Source of the DNA: Hondaea fermentalgiana
Lineage: Eukaryota > Sar > Bigyra > Thraustochytrida > Thraustochytriidae
DNA length: 64,000 nucleotides
Direction: 5' to 3'
Assembly (NCBI GenBank): GCA_014084085.1
Contig: NPFB01000003.1
Span: 109,478-173,477, forward strand
Below, one piece after another: positions 9,401 through 18,200 of this stretch (its first letter is position 1; every line of letters starts with the position of its first letter). The notes beneath the pieces were generated by a model, which saw only the letters and a list, made by a program, of their open reading frames with translations, ran no database searches and was not told the DNA's origin. The position numbers and the translations under genes were made by a program.

Positions 9401-12399
9401 TTCGCACCCCCATGCAAGCCGTTCACTCGGCCCGCAGACAGCGCGCAGCAAATTCGACCGCGATGCGCTCCATGGCCACACCGGGCATAGCTGCTGCTGT
9501 GTCCGCCACTTCGAACGGCGCAAGCATTCCATTCACTGATTTAAGCGAAGAAGAGCAAACACGCGCGCTTCAGCGCAACTCTAAGGACATCATGACTCTC
9601 GCCGGTATTCGCGCGGATAACAATTGGCTCGTGGCTCTTCTCAAGGGCATTCTTGATCCATCCGACGTTAAATCTGCGCGAGAGACAGATCGCGCTCGCG
9701 CCACCTGCGAAAGGTTAGTAGCAACCATGGTGAGCCAACTTTTGGACATCCAGGGAGAAGACTATGACATGGGCGAGGTCAAAGAGGACGGCAATGTCTT
9801 TGTCAACAACGACCCGGAGGAGCTGACCATGTACATCCTTCGCGCGCTTGGGCTCTTTGCCGACGCTGCACCGCAACTGCTCATGGGCCATCTCGAGTCC
9901 CTCGCGAGCTATCTTCTCGACGGCATGCTTCAAGTCAAGAAGGAGGATGAGGTCGAGGCGGCGTGCACCATTCTGCGCATCGCCACACAGTCACTGCGCA
10001 CGGCAAATAAGCGCCCCGAGGCGCGCTTCGCAGAGGGTCTTGCCAAACAACTCCGCGCTCTCATCCTCCGACGCCCCCCTCAGGTCATGGAAGCTGCGGC
10101 AGAGACCCTAGGCGTCCTCTGCACACACGATAAGCGCCTTGAAGAGTATCTCCGGGCCCCGCTCAACCAGTTTGACCGGTATCTCGACACGCTGCAGAAC
10201 ATTGACACCCTCAAGGGTAAAGACATGCGGACTATGTTTGGCGCGCACCGCGCCATGCTCGGGAGCGGCGCCATTTGCCGGGCCCTTCAGGACCCTGAAA
10301 ATCGTTTGCTTGACAATGCCGTGCGTCATATCTTGCACCACGCCCAGGACGAACAGCACAAGCGGACCCGTGTCATTGCCATGCAAGCCCTGGGCCACAT
10401 TTGTATCAAGGATCCTCAGCGCCTGCTGAGCGAGCAAGCAGATTCCTTTGTCGCACACGCTCTCGAGCGTGACCCAGACTCGGCGGTTCGTTGTCAGGCC
10501 TTGGCAACGCTTCAGCACCTTCTCCAGCTAGGCGAGGAACGTCTCGAAGACGGCCAGGCACAGGCCTCGCTCGAGCTTTCGACGTCCCGCGCCGATCGAG
10601 TCAAGGGAGACCAAGACACGGATTCAGGAGTCGTTGCCAGTGTGATGCAAAAGCATGCGCAAGCCATCATCGGTCTTCTTTTTGACAAGTCGGCCAAGGT
10701 TCGGATTCATGCCGTATTGCTGGTTGGCACGATGCTGCGCCAGGGTCTCATTAACCCCCTGCAATGCATTGAGCCCATGGTCACCCTCGAATCCGACGAA
10801 AAGTGGGTCGTTCATGACACTGCGCATCAGTTCCTCGTTGACTTGGATGAGCGTCATCCCGAGTTCCTCGTCACTCGCTGTGTGCAAGGGCTCATTCAGG
10901 CTTATCGCTACAAGCAGGATTCTGGCTATTCCACAGCTGCTACAGTGCCCCGGGATAGTGTCGAGGACGACGCCGGGGCTGACCCGGACGCGGAAAAGCA
11001 TTTTCGAGTTGGCCCGTTGCAACCAACCTTTTCCATTTTCTCGCGTCTCTACCGGAGTTGCCTCGCGGGTAATGTGGCCCATCGCACGCGCTTCATGCAG
11101 TCGGCACTGAGTCTCTTCCGACCGGACCCAAGTCTCTTTACAGACCTCACGTCGTCTCTCTCCTCACCGACGAACAAAGGTTCCTCTTCCTCTTCAACCC
11201 CTGCTGCAACCCAATCGCGACAGGTTGCTCTCGGGGAGCTGCAGTTTGTGGCGGAGACGCTCGGAACCTTACCTTACACGTTGTGGGAAGAACCTCTCTA
11301 CCTGGTGTACCAGATCAACAGCCTCACGTCGCTGCATGGTGATGCTCTCGTTCAACTTTTGAAGCCGTCTCTTGCACCCGAGCTCACTGAAGAAAGCGGC
11401 GCGCACACGGCCGAGGCCGAGGCCAACGGCGAGGCCTCAGATGATCCTACTCCAAAATTGTCCAAGCTTGAGTATGGCAAACTCGACGCCGAACCGTTAC
11501 GAAAAGCGTATGCCGCTGTGGAGGCCCTGCAGATGCTCTTCAAGCTCAAGGCTTATCTCAAGTCCACGTACAACCTTTCTGAAGCAAGATGCGAAAAGTA
11601 CAATCCTAACGAGACTGCCAAGGCTACAGAGAAGCATATTAGCTCTCCGCCGACAAGTCTCCCGCCCTTCCCAGAAATCAACTCCGCGATCGTCACCATC
11701 GTCGAGTGCAAATCCCATGAGATCCCAACCACTCAAGAGCTTGTGGAAATGCTTCGAAACCCCTTTCACGCTTTTGTTGATGCTCTCACGGATGACCCTG
11801 ATGATGTTGCCTACGTCCCTGAATCCAAGTCGGGCTCGAGCAAGAAACGTCGTCGCTCTTCCGCGACAGCTCAGGCGCCGCCCACGGAACCCGAGGGACC
11901 AGAGGCTGGCATTGCAGCAGTGGTGGCTGCGCCTGCTGCTACTGCAACGTTTGATGACCTTGCCGCTGGTGCAGGAGTATCGCTGCAGGGGGTGCAGGCT
12001 GATGCTTTTGCGCCTCCCCCATTTGATCCTTCGCAGCAGAACTTACAACCTCAACGTCAACCCCACCCTCATCAAGGCATGCATCAGGGTTATGGGCAAA
12101 TGCCAATGATGCAGAATCAGTTTGCTCAAGTGCCGCCGTTCCCGCCACCACACTTGCAGCAACACCACCAGTTGCAGCAGCAGCAGCATTACCATAATGC
12201 TCAACAAGCTGCGTTTTATGCTGCTCAGCAGGAGCAAGAGCATCAACAGCCATTTGCTCCACACCAACAAAATATGTACCCCATGGGACAGACCGGATGG
12301 GATGCGCAAGGTTTGACGGCCCAGCATGCTGCCATGATGCAAGCGCAGTCGGGCTATCCGTATTATCAAACCCAAGCACCATCCTATCCGCCTCGGTAG
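6499..12399 (+). CDS. SCC2: Cohesin loader SCC2/NIPBL/Nipped-B with PHD finger
   Basis: SCC2/NIPBL loads the cohesin ring onto chromatin and stimulates loop extrusion. The 1966-aa protein starts at an ATG in good context (catcATGg). Domains in order: a basic/acidic nuclear segment near residues 205-270 (KKRGAAKRKGRKNGRKRRRG, then an Asp run); a PHD finger at about 563-615 (CPIC, CERC, CFHVGC, HCDDC spacing); the family HEAT core from about 755, including SVREATIDLVGRYVV; and the C-terminal NIPBL block at about 1390-1490 (KVRIHAVLLVGTMLRQGLI, then PEFLVTRCVQGLIQAYRYK). The tail after about 1830 is rich in Gln, His and Pro. Animal NIPBL and fungal Scc2 lack a PHD finger, whereas plant SCC2 has one (family knowledge), so this is the plant-like architecture. 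Confidence 0.92.
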   Translation: MVPSNHHHMPAMGAAQDAYEFENQNQEWTGQSLVAAAPLSSLNGVPGAQSREAIEAKRVSDVLDSVLQTLDEAAAERLRGNEAVALGTSDEMPNLESVQVDLNAICKDLEAVMVAGALSHVDAETLVSFAQALCKTAAAATATNELAEALDRASLLLRIMADPHADPRLVSGESLEAAINLCRMALIDVLYPQIDANFSAKAGMRAKSRSNSNVSSRKKRGAAKRKGRKNGRKRRRGERPDEDGGEGGQDADSIRDDDDDLDSPRSASNDGQESPELDATAQGLDADSSTTGTDLRLIADAAARALASLDGALARIPRIEDAQLVQVISLCTACLYLDPVKKKTSLVAKAPFLQQVSLDLLRSIFRHNVAHRSLVLDELSDAVSRLPRSSRNLRTYCIPGRDRSTVQLLTVAVLEIVQSACGPDPSEPQAIPDFRVAQQSAYEFLRSILDKCASPQDHIDEEEVKHHRNFLNYFVEDLLQLLHEPRWPAAEMMLSLVSNFITNYLLKPAKTLTLSAQRFGMQSLTLLGSVLARIQQDQLWAAENPLKLPSEASTQTTRPQDVRSLCPICGIADTGDEEMAGTANNQVQCERCKQCFHVGCLGMQDSFAMYHCDDCIMVQQLEAVGTCVAYAFDARSATMLGSTAGPAAADLAAFRQLYLNILTSEHLDGSRGASMAYEFCVAQWAQEDMKPGGIGETSRGALLSQWKYRDALANLLGGARTTRSRNSVSRFTAAALVRHLDLVRAHGLCSKATGDTMLTRLLRILGTGVPSLRARAVKAVGVVIEANPALMEDKRVQAVVEKRVLDEAISVREATIDLVGRYVVVKPALVKDFQAMLVQRLSDLGLSVRKRVVKVLRSLLLASAPFPDRAAVLMALVDRVADPQEEDSVRDLIISIFRDLWFAGTAIAASGSYLEGSGVDADAAATAAASTPAHGRRNGSVPGSATSANENGGEEDRSRDASPGMTPFRTPMQAVHSARRQRAANSTAMRSMATPGIAAAVSATSNGASIPFTDLSEEEQTRALQRNSKDIMTLAGIRADNNWLVALLKGILDPSDVKSARETDRARATCERLVATMVSQLLDIQGEDYDMGEVKEDGNVFVNNDPEELTMYILRALGLFADAAPQLLMGHLESLASYLLDGMLQVKKEDEVEAACTILRIATQSLRTANKRPEARFAEGLAKQLRALILRRPPQVMEAAAETLGVLCTHDKRLEEYLRAPLNQFDRYLDTLQNIDTLKGKDMRTMFGAHRAMLGSGAICRALQDPENRLLDNAVRHILHHAQDEQHKRTRVIAMQALGHICIKDPQRLLSEQADSFVAHALERDPDSAVRCQALATLQHLLQLGEERLEDGQAQASLELSTSRADRVKGDQDTDSGVVASVMQKHAQAIIGLLFDKSAKVRIHAVLLVGTMLRQGLINPLQCIEPMVTLESDEKWVVHDTAHQFLVDLDERHPEFLVTRCVQGLIQAYRYKQDSGYSTAATVPRDSVEDDAGADPDAEKHFRVGPLQPTFSIFSRLYRSCLAGNVAHRTRFMQSALSLFRPDPSLFTDLTSSLSSPTNKGSSSSSTPAATQSRQVALGELQFVAETLGTLPYTLWEEPLYLVYQINSLTSLHGDALVQLLKPSLAPELTEESGAHTAEAEANGEASDDPTPKLSKLEYGKLDAEPLRKAYAAVEALQMLFKLKAYLKSTYNLSEARCEKYNPNETAKATEKHISSPPTSLPPFPEINSAIVTIVECKSHEIPTTQELVEMLRNPFHAFVDALTDDPDDVAYVPESKSGSSKKRRRSSATAQAPPTEPEGPEAGIAAVVAAPAATATFDDLAAGAGVSLQGVQADAFAPPPFDPSQQNLQPQRQPHPHQGMHQGYGQMPMMQNQFAQVPPFPPPHLQQHHQLQQQQHYHNAQQAAFYAAQQEQEHQQPFAPHQQNMYPMGQTGWDAQGLTAQHAAMMQAQSGYPYYQTQAPSYPPR

Positions 12400-12663
12400 T
12401 TCACTGAAAAAGTAAATGGAAGAGGAAGGAATCGCGTGGAATCGACAATAGTTTGCAGGTCTTTATTTTGCTTCGGAGACATCCACTTTTTTTTACTTTT
12501 TTTTTTTTGGTATGTAGTGATTGCGCAAGAGTATGATGTATGATCAACGCTTCTGTTTTTTACTCGGACTCACTATTGTTTTCTTCCTATCCTTCTCCCC
12601 AAAGGCATGAAAGCTTATGATACACTACGCTAACTGTGATCTAAAACGACAGATTCTCCAAAT

Positions 12664-14266
12664 TTAGTGAAACTTTGCATCGTACAGGTTCTTGAGCTTC
12701 ATGTATCGCTGATATGCATCCTGATTGCGCACAGGCTCGGAGGTTTTGGCCTGCTTGAGTCCACCCGTAAGCCCTTCGACACCGTTGTTGAAATCTCCAT
12801 TCTCGTCGCTGTCGCTGTCGCTGCTCATCCCGTCTCCTTCGTCCGAATACTCGAAGCGCACAGTTGAACGCCCCGCCGATGATGGCCGGGGGGATACCCG
12901 TGGTGAAAACGCTGACGACGATGGTGGAAGAGGCGGTGGCGGAGGAGGAGATGGCGACGCCGCAAAAGGCGAGGCTGACAGCCCTTGCAGAGAGTCTTTT
13001 CCCTTTTGATTCCCTACATGCGTGCCGGAGGCTGGCGATGTGATTCGCAATGGAGACTGTCGACGTTGGCCTTTGGCTCTTGTAGCGAGTGCGCGTGTCT
13101 TTTCGCGTTCTTGCATGAGGCTGGACCGCAGTTGTTCAATCTTCCGTTGCGCCGTGCTTAGCCGGCGGTTCTGGTCTGCAGCTTGCGCCTTCAACTTGGC
13201 AACTTCTCCAGCATCTGCGCGTGGCTCGGACTTGAGTTGCCGTATTCGCCCCTTTTGCGACGCAACGGTCTTCTCCAAGGTTGCGATGCGGTCCAGAGCT
13301 GTCTGCTCACGACGCTTCAGCGTTTGCTCGCGTGTACGAATCCCACCCAATCGTGTTTTGACGTCTTTTAGCTCACGCTGTAGCTCTCGCTCGCGCGCTT
13401 TGGCGTCAGCCAGTGCTCGTCGCAAGCCAGATTCAGTTTCTCTGGGTTTTTCTATTCCTTTACTGCTGCGCGACGAGATTTTCCGGGTTTTTCTCTTCAC
13501 CTTCTTTGCTGTGGTTGGCTTTCGCAGAGCTTTTACTTTTGAACTTGCTGCTCCTGCTGCTGCTGCTGCGGTTCCTGCTGCTGCTCTTCCCGTTCTACCT
13601 ACTGACATTGACCGTCTGGGACGAGCACCTGCGGAAAGAGTGCTTCGCCCTGACCGCTGCGTTAAGCGCGACCTCGCCGAACGTGCACTCTGAACGCTGT
13701 GCGGAGATTGGGCTGATCGTGCGTTGCGCTGGAGCTGCCGCCTACGAGATGACGAAAGTCTATCCGAACGCATCGACGCAGACGAAGACAAAGATCCGGC
13801 CGAGGCGGAGGAGTAGCCGCCAGGACTTTTGGACCGGGATCTTGATTTCGCACTGCGGCGGACGCGCGAGACACGGCTCGAGAGGCGTCTATTCGTGTTT
13901 TTCTTGGATTTTTTCTTCGAATTAGCACTTTTCACACTCCTTCGGCGAAGGGCACCCTCGTCCTCATCCTCGTCGTCATCATCATCTGAAAGAAGTTCGT
14001 TGAATGTTGCAACTGCGGCGCGATGCTGATCGCGCCAGCGTCGCAAAAGGGTCTCGTCGTCTTCTTCTTGAAGCGCTTGGAGAAAAGAGTCCGTCGACCG
14101 ATTTTCTTCCAGATGGTCCGCTGTGCCGTTCTTCGTATCGATCATTAGCGCGCCACCTCTGCTACCGTTGCGAGAAGAAGGCGAAGCGGATGACACTGCT
14201 GGCGACGACATCTTCTTCGTACCATCTTTGAAAGATTTTTGGGCTGCTTTCTTCTTGACCGAGCTT

Positions 14267-14298
<32 letters not shown>

Positions 14299-14463
14299 CG
14301 TATCCCACTTCGTATTGCGTTTGCCTCCGCTAGGATCGTAACGTATGCGCGTCGCCGCCGAGTTGATGGCCCGGTCGCTGGCCTTGAGACTTGCCAACAT
14401 GTCTTGCGCATATTCGCTCAGGTCTGCGCCTAGGCTGCTGCCGTCGCTACTCGCGTCGCTCAT
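12664..14463 (-). CDS. Ser/Arg-rich coiled-coil protein, function unknown
   Basis: 599-aa protein. The first ATG in frame is at 14463, giving MSDASSDGSSLG. The N-terminal part has a Thr run (CGT/GTC repeat near 14275-14300). The middle is a long Ser/Arg low-complexity region with many RSARS and RSR steps, followed by a poly-Ala stretch. A coiled coil of about 120 residues begins near residue 345 (RERELQRELKDVKTRL and similar heptads). A Pro run and an acidic Ser/Asp stretch follow, and the end is YQRYMKLKNLYDAKFH. I do not recognise the family. The composition suggests a cytoskeletal, centrosomal or ciliary scaffold, but that is a guess. It is convergent with SCC2, with only about 260 bp between the stops, including a T-rich tract near 12489-12510. 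Confidence 0.7.
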
Positions 14464-15262
14464 CGCGGCGCGGACCGTGGTACCGAACGCGCCCGCGTCC
14501 ACCCACCCCGGTCCGTGCGGCGCGCCTGACCTTGCTCAAAGAGGATCGTCTTTGTTGGCCCAGCCGTTGCACCTGGTGTCTGACTGCCTGGCCCACTACA
14601 GTTGTAGTATGGGGGCCTACCCGGGGGACCCATCATCGATAGAGAGCGCCTCGGAAGAAAGCCACCATGGCCAAAGAAGCACGCAGGACACCAGTGATGA
14701 CAGGCACAGATACAAGTAAGCAAGCCCACACAATGACTTGGGCCAAGGCTTGCCGAAGTGTAGCTCAAAGAGTCAAGGCGATGGTGCCATGATAATTGCC
14801 ATAAGGCAATGATCGTGCAATCTGCTCTTTAGCAAAGTTCAAACACAGTTATGTGATCTGATCAGCGCCCGCGAGAGAGAATGAAGGCCCATGGTAGGCT
14901 CGCGAACCAACTTGTTTCCCGTTCTAGGCTCTACATGACTTCGCAAAAAAAAAAAAAGTGTCCGTTGTAATTGAGTGCGCGCTGAGGGCTCGCTGAAGCG
15001 CAACGGAAACATGGTTTGGGACCGTCCGAAGACTCGAGCTACTAAATAGTGAGCGTCTCGATCCGACGAAGCCTGCTCAAGTAAGCAATGTGGTCAGGCA
15101 GCTTGCCAAACGGCCGCAACGAAAAGACACCGCTCTGACAGGCAGATCAGTAAAAGAAACAACTCGAATTGAAGTAGTTCAGAAGAGCCGTCTCGCACGG
15201 CGCGGCTTCCCTCCCTTGAGCCGAGTGTGCCAGGTTACGCCAGGAGGTTGCGAGGCAACAAG
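14464..15262. other. Divergent intergenic region with a Kozak-perfect 41-codon ORF
   Basis: This 0.8 kb lies between the divergent coiled-coil gene and the PqiA-like gene. The only item of note is a 41-codon plus-strand ORF at 14667-14792 that starts in an ideal context (gccaccATGGcc) and encodes a basic peptide (MAKEARRTPVMTG...). It could be an upstream ORF in the leader of the next gene. A 13-A tract lies near 14945. Confidence 0.4.
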
Positions 15263-18200
15263 ATGGATCTCCGCATCGCTCGTGTATTCTTCGTTGTTGT
15301 CGCCTTCACAAGTCTCGTTGGTCGTACCCAGGCCTCGTTCGAAAGCTTGCTCGATGATACCATATTCAAGCTCGCCGAACTCGACGTTGCATTCGAGGTC
15401 CCCATTGATTTAACAAAGGTTTTTCCAAGCGTCCCCGATCATTTACGACATGCTACTATGGACGTGAGTGTCAGAAACCTTTCGTGCTATGACGTCTCAG
15501 TTGGCGACTTGTGGATCGAACCTAGTTTTGGCGATAATGAGAACGTCGAACGAGCTTTTGAGGCTGGGACAAAAAGCTTCAGTCTCACCTGTGCCTGGGC
15601 ATCAACTGCAAACGTGCATTCGTCGTCGACTATAACATGGATTACATCTGACATTGCATTTGAGATGAGCTTAATGATCGACAACTTTGGAGTCGCGATC
15701 GCTTTACAAAGCGAAAATTACGCAGAATCTCCTCCCACGCAGCTCATGCTCAACTCCTGCAACATTGGTATTGACTGGGCCAAAAGCCTCGACTTTCAGG
15801 TTTCATTAGGAGAAGGCTTGGCTAAATACGTCGAAGCTGCTCAGGATGTATTTTATGAGAATCTATTCGGCACCACTGCTGAGGCTTTAGAAAGTGTTCT
15901 TCACCTCAACGAAGACGACAATGTGGTCTGCCAGCTATTGCAGGACTCCCTCGCATCTGGAGTCGACGCCCTCGCTTCGTTTCTTTCCGAGTACAAGGTA
16001 AAAGGAAATGAATACGTGGACAGATTGAACGCGGAAGCCAGCGTGGCGCACATGAATGAAGAATGGGTCGACTTCGAAACGAGTGATATCTTTGGCATGG
16101 CTTTTGACGCTTTTAACAGTGAATTTGCGCTCGATGATACGGGTCTTGCTCAAGTGAACTCCTCTGCTGCAGATCTCATTCGTTCAATCACCCAGGACAC
16201 GGGTACTTTTGCCATCGAAGCTGGGAATGCCACATTGATCACCACAAGCTTGGGAAACATGTTTGCCCTGAATCTCGAGCTCGAAAGCATCAAGCTTGTC
16301 GGGCTCGACCACGTCAGCAGCTTCAGTCCGGCACGGGTGTACGGCCCGCTCACGGTCGAGAGCAACATCTCCTTTGCCAGTCTTGAAGCAGAGATTGACC
16401 TCATTCTCGACCTGGACTTTCTCAGCAGCGTCAGCGCGTCTCAGCGTCGCCGCCTCGAGCAGATGGGCATTTCTGTTCAGCGCGAGAAATTCCGTCTTTC
16501 GCTCGACGTGAATGATCTCACCGTTAATCTGGCCTTTGCGATGGCGATCAACATCGTTCGGGCCTGGGACCTTGGCTTCGGTTCGGTGCTAGAGAATCCT
16601 TTCGAGTGTGTGCTCTCGACGATCGACTTCTTCCAAGCTGCACGAGTTTGGGGCGAGGTTGGGACGTTCAACGAAGTTCCGTTCTTGTCGGGTCTCATAA
16701 GTCGTGATGTGACGACCTTGATGCAGGGCATTTTGGAGGCTGCGCTGCACATCTATGGCCCGTCCGGGCTGCAAGCGCTGCCCGGCATTTTGCTCGAGCA
16801 AGGTCCAGATTTGGTGTCTTCAGCTTTTGGCTCGCTAATCCGCAACAGCGCATGCCCGGACCCTGCTGCGTACCAAGATGATGAGGTATACTTCAACTTC
16901 TCGAGTGACTCGTACTTTCGCCAGCTCGTTGACGTGGTTGAGGATGACATTGTTCCCGAGATAAATGAAGAGTACATCAGGCCAATGACACAGTCTCAGA
17001 GTGGTGAGCCAGGCTCTTATGTCCTTCAAGAGGATGAGTCCATGGCCGAACTGAGCATCCCAGTCGGTACATTTTCGATGTCGACTGCGGAGATTACCGT
17101 GAGCGGCCTTGATAGCATGTATGATGTTCACTTTATGGAAAACCCACGACCCTTCGTGCTGCACAATTCTTTCCGGATGGGCGGACCCATTGACAGCACC
17201 AATGATCGAAGACTTGCAGCTGCAAACGATACGTCCCTGCCGCCCGTTACATTGTCGCTTGTTCTCGAGATCAATTTTGACGGTGACGCCACGAACTTTG
17301 CCAACAAGTTCGAGTTTTCGATTTCCTTTCAAGGATTGTACACCAATGTGGACTTTCTCGCCAAGGTGAACAGGACCGACTTTGAGACGATGAGCATTGA
17401 GCAACTTCTCGATTTGAACTGTCTCCTTGCTAGACTTGACGACGCAGCCATCGAAGCCTTTGAGGTCAGTTTCGAAGCCATTCGCGTCGGTCTGCGATGC
17501 ATCGAATGCACGTCGCCAGGTATCGCTGAGATGGAGCGCAAGGTTCAGAACGAGGAGTACCAGGATCAGTTCACAGACGTCATGAACGAGTGGATCGCCA
17601 CAATTATCGAGCGATTCCGTGAGAAGATCGACCGCGCTCAGCTGGCCATCACCATCGAGGAGGCGCGGCAGGCGTGCGAGGGTACACTCACAGCGGAAAG
17701 CAGTAGCGAGGAGTATCATGCCGAAAGTGACTCGCGGCTCAGCATTTTTGGAATCATCGGTGGAATGGCGCTCACCATGATTGTAGGTATGGGCGCCGGC
17801 TGCTGTCTCAGGATCGGCCAACGTGGTTGCTGCTTGAGCTGCAGACGTCGCCTGCGCCTTTTGTGCTGCCCCAGGCTTCGCTCCATGTCAGCTGATGCAG
17901 ATGAAGGCCGCGAAGCCTCCGCATCGGTGTCATCGCGCGGGTCAGATGACTTGGCAAGCAGATTTAGCGACATTTTTCGTTTCAACTCAACTGCCTCGGA
18001 CTCGGCAGATATCGCGATTGCCGAAGACGCTCTCGACCTCGACGCTCCTTCTCTTGTAAGGCAATTCGGCGGTGCTGCCGAACGCGGAAAGGATCCGGTC
18101 GTGCTAGAGGCCGAATTTCGCCTCATGAGGCAGCGGCGCGCAAGTTTGGCCTTCCACCCGGCGGTGCCTTGGTATGCAAGCTACGGCGTGCTGGGGATGC

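Noticed and set aside
16835..17821. 328-codon minus-strand ORF
   Set aside because: Antisense to the PqiA-like gene; no family features.
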